DNA of 64,000 bases from VAZQ01 sp035693615 (lineage in GTDB: Bacteria; Pseudomonadota; Alphaproteobacteria; Rhizobiales; Xanthobacteraceae), in NCBI GenBank assembly GCA_035693615.1, contig DASSGH010000123.1, forward strand, positions 57,971-121,970, given 5' to 3'. How positions within the stretch are numbered: the stretch's first letter is position 1; every line of letters starts with the position of its first letter. A program made the position numbers and the translations under genes. Below are positions 35,160-43,762 of this stretch, piece after piece. The notes under the pieces are model-generated. The model was given only the letters and a program-made list of their open reading frames with translations, was not told where the DNA came from and did not search any database.

Positions 35160-36021
35160 ACCGCGGCTCAGCGTCAAGCAGTCGCTGACGGCGTCGGAAC
35201 TGCACGACGTCGGCGCCCTCGTTCACGAAGCGCGGTGGAACCAGCTGGCCGCCGATTGGCGTGTCTTTCTCGAGTTCGGCCGCCTTTATACCGCCGAGAC
35301 GGACGAGGGCCGCATCGTCGCCACGACCGCCACCCTGCCCTATGGCGGCCGCTTCGCCTGGATCAGCATGGTGCTGGTGACCAGCGACTATCGCCGCCGG
35401 GGACTAGCGACGAAGTTGATGCAATGGGCGATGCGCGATCTTGCCGCTGGCAATCTCGTCCCGGTGCTGGACGCCACGCCGGACGGCCGCGCCGTCTATC
35501 GCCGGCTCGGCTTCGAGGACTCATGGGGATTTCAGCGGCTGCGCCGCGAGCGCCGCGGCGTGAGCGCGGCCGTTGCCCCGCCAGCGGGCATCACCGTGCG
35601 GCCGCTTGCGCAGGCGGATTGGCCGGCGCTGTGCGCCTATGATGCCGCGGCGTTCGGCGCCGAGCGCGGTGCCGTGCTTGCCGGCCTGCGTGGGCGGCTC
35701 GCCGGGGCCGATCTCGTGGCCGCGCGCGGCAACGGAATCGCCGGGTTTCTGCTCGGCCGCGACGGCGGCTTGGCCGCGCATATCGGTCCGCTGATCGCCG
35801 ACGATGACGCAATCGCTCGGGCGCTGGTTGCGCGCGCGCTCGAGGCGATCGAAGGCCCGCTCTTCATCGACGTCGCCGACAGCAAGGCCGAGCTGCACAG
35901 CTTTCTCGACGCGCACGGCTTTGCCGCGGTGCGGCCGTTCACGCGCATGCTTTACGGCACCTCAACCCGCTTCGACGACGCCGCGCGCACCTTTGCCGTG
36001 GTAGGTCCGGAATTCGGCTGA
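35137..36021 (+). CDS. Two-part GNAT acetyltransferase, second copy
   Basis: A protein of 294 residues (291 from ATG 35146) with a GNAT domain: ISMVLVTSDYRRRGLATKLM is the acetyl-CoA site, and GRAVYRRLGFEDSW ends the fold. A second GNAT-like half follows, with AAHIGPLIADDDAIARALV and FIDVADSKAELHSFLDAHGF, the same plan as the protein at 9757-10608. Its start lies inside the 3' end of the epimerase-like gene, so both are translated together. A longer open frame upstream is not supported. The acceptor is unknown. Confidence 0.87.
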   Translation: MSAMASSEPRLSVKQSLTASELHDVGALVHEARWNQLAADWRVFLEFGRLYTAETDEGRIVATTATLPYGGRFAWISMVLVTSDYRRRGLATKLMQWAMRDLAAGNLVPVLDATPDGRAVYRRLGFEDSWGFQRLRRERRGVSAAVAPPAGITVRPLAQADWPALCAYDAAAFGAERGAVLAGLRGRLAGADLVAARGNGIAGFLLGRDGGLAAHIGPLIADDDAIARALVARALEAIEGPLFIDVADSKAELHSFLDAHGFAAVRPFTRMLYGTSTRFDDAARTFAVVGPEFG

Positions 36022-36055
36022 GCATGAGCGGCACGCTCCGTTCCCTTCTCCCCGC

Positions 36056-37072
36056 TCAATAAAGCTTGGGCGGATGGATCGGCGGCATCTTTACGTTCTT
36101 GTCGAGAAATTCGTTGGTGTAGGCCGCCTTCACGTCGTATGGCCGTTCCATCTTCAGATACTCGTCGACCAGCTTGTAGTCGTCGGCCATGCGCTTGTCG
36201 TCGTGCCAGCCGAGCGCCACCGTGCGCGAGGTCTCGTCGTTCATCAGGATGGTGACGAGGTGCCAGTTGTCGAGCTCGTTCTGGTAGAGCAGCGCGCCAT
36301 TCGCTTCGACCAACGCCTGGATGCACGGCTCCGGCGTCTTGGCACACTCCGCGAATGCCTTCTGCGTGATCTTCACGAACTTGTCGGCCTTGTCGCGGTT
36401 GGCGTTGAGCCACGCGCCGTTGGCGATGATCGAATTGCCGTAGGGGTTCACGCCCGCGTCCTTCCAGGCGAGAAATCCCATGTCGCTGCCGAGCTCGCGC
36501 GCAAACACGTGGTGCAGATTGAAGAACGACGTGGTGGCGTCGATGGTGCGCGACTTGAGCGCGCCGAGCTTGGCGTTGGCATCGATGTTGACCCAGGTCA
36601 CGGAACTCGGATCCATGCCGACCTTCTTCGCCAGCGCCGGCCACATGGTGCGCGCGCCGTCGCCGGCGGGATTGCCGATCTTCTTGCCGGCGAGATCGTT
36701 GACGCTGCGGATGCCAGAACTCTTGAGCCAATAGAGCCCCTGCGGCGAATTGGCGTAGACGTTCATCACGCCCACGGCATCCACCCCCTTGCCGCGGAAG
36801 AGCAGCACGCCCGCCATATCGGAGAGGCCGAGCTGCGACTGACCGGCGCCGACCTTTTGCGCCGAGGCTGCCGAGCCGCGGCCGGTCTCGAAATCGACGT
36901 CGAGGCCGGCTTGTTTGTAGTAGCCCATCTTCTGTGCGTAAAAGTACGGCGCATGATCCCCGCCCGCGACCCAGTTGAGCGTGAAGGTAAGCTTCTGCGC
37001 CGAGGCCTCGGACGCGGCGAACGCGACGGGTGCGACCAGGGTTGCGAGAGCGAGCTTCGCGAAGATCTTCAT
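36056..37072 (-). CDS. NMT1/THI5-like ABC solute receptor
   Basis: A 338-residue periplasmic receptor. The ATG at 37072 gives a signal peptide (MKIFAKLALATLVAPVAFAA, cleavage near ASA) and the NMT1/THI5-like body: TFTLNWVAGGDHAPYFYAQK, GYYKQAGLDVDFETGRG, then INDLAGKKIG-like sequence. This group carries pyrimidine thiamine precursors, alkane sulfonates, nitrate or aromatic acids to ABC importers. The open frame to 37597 is not real, since the signal peptide sits inside it. The matching permease and ATPase are at 38.5-40.1 kb on the other strand; the DapA-like gene is divergent, 114 bp away. The ligand is unknown. Confidence 0.93.
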   Translation of the reverse strand: MKIFAKLALATLVAPVAFAASEASAQKLTFTLNWVAGGDHAPYFYAQKMGYYKQAGLDVDFETGRGSAASAQKVGAGQSQLGLSDMAGVLLFRGKGVDAVGVMNVYANSPQGLYWLKSSGIRSVNDLAGKKIGNPAGDGARTMWPALAKKVGMDPSSVTWVNIDANAKLGALKSRTIDATTSFFNLHHVFARELGSDMGFLAWKDAGVNPYGNSIIANGAWLNANRDKADKFVKITQKAFAECAKTPEPCIQALVEANGALLYQNELDNWHLVTILMNDETSRTVALGWHDDKRMADDYKLVDEYLKMERPYDVKAAYTNEFLDKNVKMPPIHPPKLY

Positions 37073-37186
37073 GCCGGACTCCAGACATCGAGCTGAGGAT
37101 TGGCGCGTCGTTCCGCGCGCGCGGCGGAGTGTTATAACGTCGATGCCGTCGGCCATGCAATCGGGGCACGTGCGAAGGAAGAGGCC

Positions 37187-38248
37187 ATGACGTCGCGCTG
37201 GCAGGATTGGCCGCCGCAGGTGCTTGCCACCCTGCGCAAGGGCGTGGTGATCCCGGCGCATCCCTTGGCGCTCGACGCTAATCGCCGGCTCGACGCGCGG
37301 CGCCAGCGCGCGCTCACGCGCTACTATCTCGACGCCGGTGCGGGCGGACTGGCGGTCGGCGTGCACACCACCCAGTTTGCCATCCGCGAGGCTTGCCTGT
37401 TCGAGCCGGTGCTCGAGCTCGCCATGCGCACCGCCGCCGACTCGGGCCGCGCAGCTACGGTGATGATCGCGGGGCTCACCGGCCGCACCGCGCAAGCGCT
37501 GCGCGAGGCGCAAGTCGCGCGCGGGCTCGGCTACCACGCGGGACTCCTCTCGCTTGCCACGCTTAAAGGCGCGAGCGAGGACGAGCTGATCGCGCACGCG
37601 CAGGCCGTCGCGCGCGAGATACCGCTCGTCGGCTTCTACCTGCAGCCCGCCGTGGGCGGCCTGGTGCTGCCGGTGTCGTTCTGGCGGCGCTTCGCGGCGA
37701 TCGACAACGTTGTCGCCATCAAGATCGCGCCGTTCAATCGTTACCGCACGCTAGACGTGATCCGCGGCGTCGCCGAGGCGGGTGCCGCCGAGCGCATCAC
37801 GCTCTATACCGGCAACGACGATCACATCGTCTTCGACCTCATCACGCCCTTCACCGTGGTCGCGCATGGGCGCGCGCATACCCTGCGCATCAAAGGCGGG
37901 CTGCTCGGCCATTGGAGCGTATGGGTTAAGCGCGCGGTCGAACTCTTGCAGCGCATTCACGCTGCGGTTGCCGCCAACGAAATTTCCGCCGAGCTTGTGG
38001 CCCTCGACGCGCAGGTCACCGACTGCAACGCGGCGATCTTCGACGCGGCCAACGGTTTCCACGGCGTGATCGCCGGCTGCCACGAGATCCTGCGCCGGCA
38101 GGGATTGCTCGAAGGCATCTGGTGTCTCGACCCGAAGGAGACGCTGGGGCCCGGACAGAGCCAAGAGATCGACCGCGTCTGCGCCGCCTATCCGCACCTC
38201 GCCGACGATGATTTTGTTCGCGCCAATTTGGACCGCTGGCTGTCTTGA
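37187..38248 (+). CDS. DapA-superfamily aldolase-type protein
   Basis: A 353-residue protein of the dihydrodipicolinate synthase / N-acetylneuraminate lyase superfamily. The Schiff-base Lys is in NVVAIKIAPFNRY and the proton-relay region is VGFYLQPAVGGLVLPVSFW. The N-terminal LRKGVVIPAHPLALDANRRLD is also typical. It could make or break carbon-carbon bonds of a 2-oxo acid. The ATG at 37187 has a GGAAGAGG site just upstream. It is divergent from the solute receptor gene and precedes the permease and ATPase genes, with a large palindromic element between. It is not DapA of lysine synthesis; the substrate is unknown. Confidence 0.88.
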   Translation: MTSRWQDWPPQVLATLRKGVVIPAHPLALDANRRLDARRQRALTRYYLDAGAGGLAVGVHTTQFAIREACLFEPVLELAMRTAADSGRAATVMIAGLTGRTAQALREAQVARGLGYHAGLLSLATLKGASEDELIAHAQAVAREIPLVGFYLQPAVGGLVLPVSFWRRFAAIDNVVAIKIAPFNRYRTLDVIRGVAEAGAAERITLYTGNDDHIVFDLITPFTVVAHGRAHTLRIKGGLLGHWSVWVKRAVELLQRIHAAVAANEISAELVALDAQVTDCNAAIFDAANGFHGVIAGCHEILRRQGLLEGIWCLDPKETLGPGQSQEIDRVCAAYPHLADDDFVRANLDRWLS

Positions 38249-38295
38249 GTTCACAACTTCGCTTCTCCAGCTCCGCTTGCGCGGAGCCAGAAAGT

Positions 38296-38419
38296 CGTCA
38301 TTGCCGGGCTTGACCCGGCAATCCATCCATCTTTGAAAAAGCTTTTTGCGAAGAAGATGGATGCGCGGGCTTAAGCGCGTTCACGCGCGTCTTCGACGCG
38401 CTTCTGCCCGCGCATGACG
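38296..38419 (+). repeat. Mosaic palindromic repeat, left copy
   Basis: About 124 bp made of three palindromic modules. First is CGTCATTGCCGGGCTTGACC followed by CGGCAATCC (a dispersed intergenic motif known in Bradyrhizobium-type genomes), then CATCCATCTT / AAGATGGATG arms, then ATGCGCGGGC / GCCCGCGCAT arms enclosing AAGCGCGT / ACGCGCTT. A copy in the opposite orientation lies at 40091-40208. It follows the DapA-like stop by 47 bp. Confidence 0.8.
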
Positions 38420-38547
38420 CCTTCAACAAAACCTTCATGCGGCCCCACTTTCGCAGGCACGAGCGGATCTCATCCGCCGCAACTGGCTCCGAACAGACGC
38501 TTGCCCTACGATGCTCGCGAGGCCATCAACGGCGAGGGAGGCACGCG

Positions 38548-39315
38548 TTGGGAGCACATCCACAGGCGCTGCAGCGCTACGCGCTGGCGGTGCTGAGCCA
38601 CGTCGGGCTCATCATTGCGTGGTATCTGTTCGTCAAGCTCGGCGAAGTGCCAAAATTCGTCATGCCCTCGCCGTACGAAACGGTGCAGGCACTGCTCGTC
38701 CCGAACTATCGCTGGCCAGAAAACATCGCGGTGACCGCCATCGAGATCTTCGGCGGCTATATTCTCGCGGTCGTCTTCGGCATCGCCGCGGCGCTCTTGT
38801 TCTCCTGGTTCCGCTGGCTCGAGATGGCGGTGATGCCGCTGCTCGTCAGCCTCAACATGATTCCCAAGGTGGCGCTCGGCCCACTGATCATCGTCTGGTT
38901 CAAGTACGGCATCGGGCCAAACGCGATGATGGCGTTCGCAATCTGCTTCTTTCCCATCGTGCTCACCACCGCGCGGGGCTTGCGCGAGGTCGAGCCCGAT
39001 CTGCTCGACCTCGTGCACACGCTCAAGGGCTCGCGCTGGCAGCTCTTCACCAAGATCCAGCTGCCCGGCGCGCTTCCTTACGTGTTTTCCGGCATGAAGG
39101 TCGCCGCCATTCTCGCCGTCGCCGGCGCCATCGTCGGCGAGTTCCTCGGCTCCGACCGCGGGCTCGGCTATCTCATGCTGCAGGTCCAGGTGACGCTCGA
39201 CACCGCCGCCATGTTCATGGCGGTGATCCTGATCACGTTGATCGGCATGGCGCTCTACGCGATGGTGCTTGCGCTCGAGCGCCTGCTGGTGCCGCGCGAC
39301 GCGCGTATTGCCTGA
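38548..39315 (+). CDS. ABC importer permease (SsuC/TauC-like)
   Basis: A 255-residue inner-membrane permease of the nitrate/sulfonate/taurine type with about six helices. The cytoplasmic EAA loop, contacting the ATPase, is DLVHTLKGSRWQLFTKIQLP. I choose TTG 38548, because GGCGAGGGAGG lies just before it and it leads directly into HPQALQRYALAVLSHVGLII; the ATG at 38437 would add 37 unlikely residues. The ATPase gene begins 9 bp after its stop. With the receptor at 36.1-37.1 kb it forms one importer. Confidence 0.92.
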   Translation: MGAHPQALQRYALAVLSHVGLIIAWYLFVKLGEVPKFVMPSPYETVQALLVPNYRWPENIAVTAIEIFGGYILAVVFGIAAALLFSWFRWLEMAVMPLLVSLNMIPKVALGPLIIVWFKYGIGPNAMMAFAICFFPIVLTTARGLREVEPDLLDLVHTLKGSRWQLFTKIQLPGALPYVFSGMKVAAILAVAGAIVGEFLGSDRGLGYLMLQVQVTLDTAAMFMAVILITLIGMALYAMVLALERLLVPRDARIA

Positions 39316-39323
39316 CTCTCCCT

Positions 39324-40088
39324 ATGGGCGAACCGTTCATCCACCTTGCCGCCGTCCAGAAGAGCTACCGCACGCGCGGGGCGCCGTTGCTCGCCGTTTC
39401 CGAGGCGACCTTCGACGTGGAGGCGGGCGAGCTCGTGTCGCTGGTCGGGCCGTCCGGCTGCGGCAAGACGACGCTGCTCAAGGTTCTCGCCGGGCTTCAC
39501 CCCGTCGACTCCGGCGAGGTCAGGATCGGCTCGCCAACCCAGCCGTTCGATCCCGCGCGCGACATCGGCATGGTGTTCCAGCAGCCGCTGCTCCTGAAGT
39601 GGCGCCGCGTGATCGACAACGTGCTGCTGCCGGCGGAAATCCTCGGCTTGCCGATGGCGCAAAGCCGTGCCCGGACGCGCGACCTTCTCGCCCTGGTCGG
39701 GCTCAAGGGCCACGAAGACCGCTACCCTTATGAGCTCTCCGGCGGCATGCAGCAGCGCGCCGCCATTGCCCGCGCCCTCATCCACGATCCCAAGCTTATC
39801 CTGATGGACGAGCCGTTCGGCGCCCTCGACGCGCTCACGCGCGAGAAGATGAACCTCGAGTTGTTGCGCATCTGGGAGGAGGCGAAGAAGACGATCGTCT
39901 TCGTCACCCACGGCATCACCGAGGCGGTATTTCTTGGCACCCGCGTCATCGTGCTCACCGCCGGCCCCGCGCGCATGGCCGATAATTTCCGCGTCGAGCT
40001 GGCGCACCCACGCAGCTTGGAAATGAAGACCAGCGAGGTCTTTGGCGACTATACCCGCCGGATCTATCGGTTGCTTGGCTTGGAGTAG
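39324..40088 (+). CDS. ABC importer ATPase (SsuB/TauB-like)
   Basis: A 254-residue ATP-binding subunit. Walker A is VGPSGCGKTTLLKV, the signature is YELSGGMQQRAAIARAL, Walker B is LILMDEPFGALDALT, and the switch His is in VFVTHGITEAVFLG. It closely follows the permease gene (9 bp), which it energises. The ATG at 39324 is used. The long open frame reaching back to 38511 overlaps the permease in another frame and is not coding. Immediately after the stop comes the right copy of the mosaic palindrome, which may act as the 3' end of the transcript. Confidence 0.96.
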   Translation: MGEPFIHLAAVQKSYRTRGAPLLAVSEATFDVEAGELVSLVGPSGCGKTTLLKVLAGLHPVDSGEVRIGSPTQPFDPARDIGMVFQQPLLLKWRRVIDNVLLPAEILGLPMAQSRARTRDLLALVGLKGHEDRYPYELSGGMQQRAAIARALIHDPKLILMDEPFGALDALTREKMNLELLRIWEEAKKTIVFVTHGITEAVFLGTRVIVLTAGPARMADNFRVELAHPRSLEMKTSEVFGDYTRRIYRLLGLE

Positions 40089-40090
40089 GA

Positions 40091-40208
40091 TGTCAGGCGC
40101 GGGCAGAAGCGCGGCGAAGACGCGCGTAAACGCGCTTGTGACGCAGGCATCCATCCTCTGGGCGAAACCGTAATCGATGGATCGCCGGGACAAGCCCGGT
40201 AATGACGA
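40091..40208 (-). repeat. Mosaic palindromic repeat, right copy
   Basis: About 118 bp. This is the inverted counterpart of 38296-38419, with the same modules in reverse order: GCGCGGGCAGAAGCGCG, then GCATCCATCC with a GATGGAT arm, and the end CGCCGGGACAAGCCCGG followed by TAATGACG. It begins two bases after the ATPase stop. Together the pair brackets exactly the permease and ATPase genes. Confidence 0.8.
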
Positions 40209-40297
40209 GCTAACTAGCGCGGTTGGGACAAGGCTGGTTAACTCGCACCAGACACCGCGGATCGACGCGTGCAGCAGGACTAAAGGACAACACGGAA

Positions 40298-41446
40298 ATG
40301 GCGCAACACCGGCTCGGCATCATCATGAACGGCGTCACCGGCCGCATGGGCACGTATCAGCATTTGATCCGCTCGATTGTCGCCATTCGCGCTCAGGGCG
40401 GCGTGGCGCTCAAGAACGGGGACAGCGTGATGCCCGATCCGATCCTCGTCGGCCGCAGCGAGGCAAAGCTCGCGCAACTGGCGAAGGCGCATGGCATCGC
40501 GCGCTGGACCGCCGACCTCAACGCCGCGCTCAAGAGCCGCGAGGACACGCTGTTCTTCGACGCCGCCACCACCAAGCTGCGCGCCAAGCTCTTGCGGCGG
40601 GCAATCGCCGCCGGCAAGGACATCTATTGCGAGAAGCCGGTGGCCGAGACGCTCGAAGAGGCCGTCGAGGTGGCGCGCGCGGCCAAGGCGGCCGGCATCC
40701 GGCACGGCGTGGTACAGGACAAGCTCTTTCTGCCCGGCCTGCTCAAGCTCAAGATGCTGATCGAGTCCGGTTTCTTCGGACGCATCCTCGCGGTGCGCGG
40801 CGAGTTCGGCTATTGGGTGTTCGAAGGCGACTGGCAGCCGGCGCAGCGCCCGTCTTGGAACTATCGCAAGAAGGACGGCGGCGGCATCATTCTCGACATG
40901 CTCTGCCACTGGCGCTACGTGCTCGACAATCTGTTCGGCGAGGTCAAAAGCGTGTCCTGCCTCGGCGCCACGCATATTCCCAAGCGCTGGGACGAGAACG
41001 GCAAGGCCTACAAGGCCGACGTTGACGACGCCGCCTACGCGACCTTCCAGCTCGCCAACGGCGTCATCGCCCACATCAACAGCTCCTGGTGCACGCGCGT
41101 GCGGCGCGACGATCTCGTCACCTTCCACGTCGACGGCACCTTGGGTTCGGCGGTCGCCGGCCTGCAGAAGTGCTGGAGCCAGGCGCGGGTGAACACGCCG
41201 CGTCCGGTGTGGAACCCGGACGTGCCGCAGCCGATCGATTTCTTCGACACCTGGAGCGAAGTGCCGGGCGGCCCCTACGACAACGGCTTCAAGGCGGAAT
41301 GGGAGATGTTCATCCGCCACCTGTTCGAGGGCGCGCCGTTCAAATGGACGCTGCTCGAAGGCGCCAAGGGCGTTCAGCTCGCCGAGGCCGGGCTCAAGAG
41401 CTGGAAGGAGCGGCGCTGGATCGACGTTCCGGAGTTGGAGGTGTGA
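40298..41446 (+). CDS. Gfo/Idh/MocA family oxidoreductase
   Basis: A 382-residue NAD(P)-dependent dehydrogenase of the glucose-fructose oxidoreductase / inositol dehydrogenase family. The active-site block YCEKPVAETLEEAVEVARAA has the family EKP Lys, and ILDMLCHWRYVLDNLFGEV carries the conserved Asp and His. The Rossmann start is LGIIMNGVTGRMGTYQHLI, a somewhat unusual glycine pattern. The ATG at 40298 has AAAGGACAA ahead of it. It leads a plus-strand run with the DUF993 protein and the sugar-isomerase-like protein, suggesting oxidation of a polyol or sugar derivative. The substrate is inference. Confidence 0.9.
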   Translation: MAQHRLGIIMNGVTGRMGTYQHLIRSIVAIRAQGGVALKNGDSVMPDPILVGRSEAKLAQLAKAHGIARWTADLNAALKSREDTLFFDAATTKLRAKLLRRAIAAGKDIYCEKPVAETLEEAVEVARAAKAAGIRHGVVQDKLFLPGLLKLKMLIESGFFGRILAVRGEFGYWVFEGDWQPAQRPSWNYRKKDGGGIILDMLCHWRYVLDNLFGEVKSVSCLGATHIPKRWDENGKAYKADVDDAAYATFQLANGVIAHINSSWCTRVRRDDLVTFHVDGTLGSAVAGLQKCWSQARVNTPRPVWNPDVPQPIDFFDTWSEVPGGPYDNGFKAEWEMFIRHLFEGAPFKWTLLEGAKGVQLAEAGLKSWKERRWIDVPELEV

Positions 41447-41475
41447 TGTTGCATGTCGAATATGTTGGGTCCGCC

Positions 41476-41588
41476 GTCATCCTGAGGAGCGCGGTCAAAG
41501 GCCGCCAACCACATACTCGCTCTGGTGCGCAGCGTGCTTGGGGACCGGTAACGGGGCGCTTCCGCTGCGATGCTCCTCACCATGAGGC
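41476..41588. repeat. Palindromic intergenic repeat, copy 1
   Basis: Begins GTCATCCTGAGGAGCGCGG and ends GATGCTCCTCACCATGAGG, so the two ends are inverted copies of a CCTCATSSTGAGGAGC-type motif. It fills the gap between the Gfo/Idh/MocA and DUF993 genes. One of five related elements at 41.5, 43.7, 46.9, 48.6 and 53.2 kb. Confidence 0.7.
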
Positions 41589-41624
41589 CGAGCGAGATCG
41601 ACAACTAAGCTAAGGAAGGTCAAC

Positions 41625-42788
41625 GTGCCCACGCTCAATCTACCCATCGCCGGCCGCAAGCTTGCGCCCTACACCTTGCGGCCACCGCGCGAGTTTCCTG
41701 CCGCCGCGCCGCCGTTCAACCGCATCGGCTATGCGGCGGCACACGTGGTGGCCGATCCGCTGGCGGACGGCGATCCCTGGCTCGATGCCGCCATCGACTG
41801 GGAGTGCACCGTCGGCTTCCGCCGGCATCTGTGGTCGCTCGGGCTCGGCGTCGCCGAGGCGATGGACACCGCGCAACGCGGCATGGGACTCGATTGGCCG
41901 ACCTCGCTCGAACTGATCCGCCGCTCGCTCGAGGCGGCGCGCGATTTTCCCGGCGCGCTCATCGGCTGCGGCGCCGGCACCGATCAGCTCGAAGTGAACG
42001 GGCGCGCCAGCCTCGACGACGTCATCCGCGCCTACGAAGAGCAGTGCGACGCGATCGAGAAGCTCGGCGGGCGCATCGTGCTGATGGCGAGCCGCGCGCT
42101 GGTGAAGGCCGCGCGCTCCCCGGACGACTACGCCAAGGTCTATGCCCGCATCCTCGGCGCGGTGAAGGCGCCGGTAATCATCCATTGGCTCGGTGAGATG
42201 TTCGACCCCGCGCTCGAGGGCTATTGGGGGCATAAGGATCACTACAAAGCGATGGAAGTCGCCGTCGACATCATCGCGGGGCATGCCGAGAAGGTCGACG
42301 GGGTGAAGGTCTCGCTGCTCGACAAGGACAAGGAGATCACCATGCGCCGGCGCCTGCCGCAGGGCGTGCGCATGTACACGGGCGACGACTTCAACTACGC
42401 CGAGCTCATCGCCGGCGACGCGCAGGGCTATTCCGATGCGCTGCTCGGCATTTTCGACGTCATCGCGCCGGCCGCGGCCGCGGCGCTCGGCGCGCTGACG
42501 CGCGGCGACGGCAAGACCTTCCACGCCATTCTCGCGCCGACCGTGCCGCTCTCGCGCCACATCTTCAAGGCGCCGACGCGCTTTTACAAGACCGGCGTGG
42601 TGTTCATGGCCTATCTCAACGGGCTGCAGGATCATTTCACCTTGGTCGGAGGGCAGGAGAGCGCGCGCTCCACCTTGCATCTCGCCGAGCTGTTCCGCCT
42701 CGCCGATGCGGCCGGGCTCCTCGCCGATGCCGAGCGCGCGGCCGCGCGCATGCGCTGCGTGCTGGCGACCCGCGGCGTCGAAGCGTGA
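41625..42788 (+). CDS. DUF993 protein (DapA-like TIM barrel)
   Basis: A 387-residue DUF993 protein, grouped with dihydrodipicolinate synthase-like TIM barrels. Recognised blocks are NRIGYAAAHVVADPLADGDP, DWECTVGFRRHLWSLGLGVA, EAMDTAQRGMGLDWPTSLEL and KVDGVKVSLLDKDKEITMRR. The last of these holds a Lys in the strand where DapA relatives form a Schiff base. No reaction has been shown for the family, to my knowledge. The start is GTG with AAGGAAGGTC before it. The next gene overlaps by four bases (ATGA). It usually sits with Gfo/Idh/MocA and sugar-isomerase genes, as here; this is from memory. Confidence 0.88.
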   Translation: MPTLNLPIAGRKLAPYTLRPPREFPAAAPPFNRIGYAAAHVVADPLADGDPWLDAAIDWECTVGFRRHLWSLGLGVAEAMDTAQRGMGLDWPTSLELIRRSLEAARDFPGALIGCGAGTDQLEVNGRASLDDVIRAYEEQCDAIEKLGGRIVLMASRALVKAARSPDDYAKVYARILGAVKAPVIIHWLGEMFDPALEGYWGHKDHYKAMEVAVDIIAGHAEKVDGVKVSLLDKDKEITMRRRLPQGVRMYTGDDFNYAELIAGDAQGYSDALLGIFDVIAPAAAAALGALTRGDGKTFHAILAPTVPLSRHIFKAPTRFYKTGVVFMAYLNGLQDHFTLVGGQESARSTLHLAELFRLADAAGLLADAERAAARMRCVLATRGVEA

Positions 42789-43618
42789 TGCGCGACCTCT
42801 CGCATGACCGCGCGCTGCTCTCCATCAACTCGATCACGGTCAAGGCGTGGTCGTTGCAACAACTGGTCGAGGGCTGCGCGCGCGCCGGGATTGCCGCGAT
42901 CTCGCCTTGGCGCGACATCGTGCAGGATTGCGGCGTCGAACGCGCTGCAAAGCTCATCCGCGCGCACGGCATGACCGTCACCGGGCTCTGCCGCGGCGGC
43001 ATGTTCCCGGCGGCCGACGCGGCCTCGCGCCGCGCGGCGCTCGACGACAATCGGCGCGCCCTCGACGAAGCCGCCGCCATCGGCGCGCAATGCCTCGTCC
43101 TCGTCGCCGGCGGCCTGCCGAAAGGCTCGCGCGATATCGCCGGCGCGCGCACGCAGGTGCGCGAGGCGCTGCATGCGCTGCTTCCTCATGCGCGCGCGGC
43201 GCGCGTGCCGCTCGCCATCGAGCCGCTGCATCCGATGTTCGCCGCCGATCGCGCCTGCGTGAACACGCTCGCGCAGGCGAACGAGCTGTGCGAGGAATTG
43301 GGCGAGGGCGCGGGCGTCGCGGTCGACACCTACCACGTGTGGTGGGATCCGAACCTGGAGAAGGAGATCGCGCACGCCGGGAAGAACATCCTCGCCTATC
43401 ACGTCAACGATTGGCTGGTGCCGACCAGCGATCTCCTGCTCGACCGCGGCATGATGGGCGACGGCGCGATCGATCTGCGCGCGATCAGAGCCATGGTCGA
43501 GCGTGCCGGCTACCGCGGCCATTGCGAGGTGGAAATCCTCTCCGCCAAGAATTGGTGGATGCGCGATCCCGACGAAGTGCTGCGCGTCTGCATCGAGCGA
43601 CACCAGACGGTGGTGTGA
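42785..43618 (+). CDS. Sugar phosphate isomerase/epimerase-like TIM barrel
   Basis: A 277-residue AP-endonuclease-2-like TIM barrel, as in xylose isomerase, IolE and hydroxypyruvate isomerase. Metal-ligand candidates are the Glu in VPLAIEPLHPMF, the Asp and His in VAVDTYHVWWDPNLE, and His in ILAYHVNDW; CEVEILSAKNWW near the end carries the fourth Glu. It starts within the DUF993 stop (ATGA), so both are cotranslated. The substrate is unknown, probably a keto-polyol made by the dehydrogenase upstream. Confidence 0.9.
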   Translation: MMRDLSHDRALLSINSITVKAWSLQQLVEGCARAGIAAISPWRDIVQDCGVERAAKLIRAHGMTVTGLCRGGMFPAADAASRRAALDDNRRALDEAAAIGAQCLVLVAGGLPKGSRDIAGARTQVREALHALLPHARAARVPLAIEPLHPMFAADRACVNTLAQANELCEELGEGAGVAVDTYHVWWDPNLEKEIAHAGKNILAYHVNDWLVPTSDLLLDRGMMGDGAIDLRAIRAMVERAGYRGHCEVEILSAKNWWMRDPDEVLRVCIERHQTVV

Positions 43619-43652
43619 TGTACTTCGTGCCGCGAAGGACCCACGCGCTCGG

Positions 43653-43752
43653 CGTCATGCTGAGGAGCGCCGCACAGCGGCGCGTCTCGAAGCATGGGCC
43701 GCCCTCATCCTTCGAGACGGGCGCTCGCGCGTCCTCCTCAGGATGAGGGCGG
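43653..43752. repeat. Palindromic intergenic repeat, copy 2
   Basis: Starts GTCATGCTGAGGAGCGCCGC and ends CCTCCTCAGGATGAGGGCGG. Inside is a second pair, GCGTCTCGAAGCATGGGC against CATCCTTCGAGACGGGC. It lies in the gap before the phytoene-desaturase-like gene, whose ribosome-binding site falls in its last bases. Confidence 0.7.
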
Positions 43753-43762
43753 AGCAACCGCG

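Noticed and set aside
37073..37597. Longer start for the NMT1-like receptor
   Set aside because: It would bury the signal peptide and overlap the divergent DapA-like gene.
38511..39323. Long N-terminal extension of the ATPase frame over the permease gene
   Set aside because: The permease frame has clear membrane and EAA-loop signals; the ATPase family begins at 39324.
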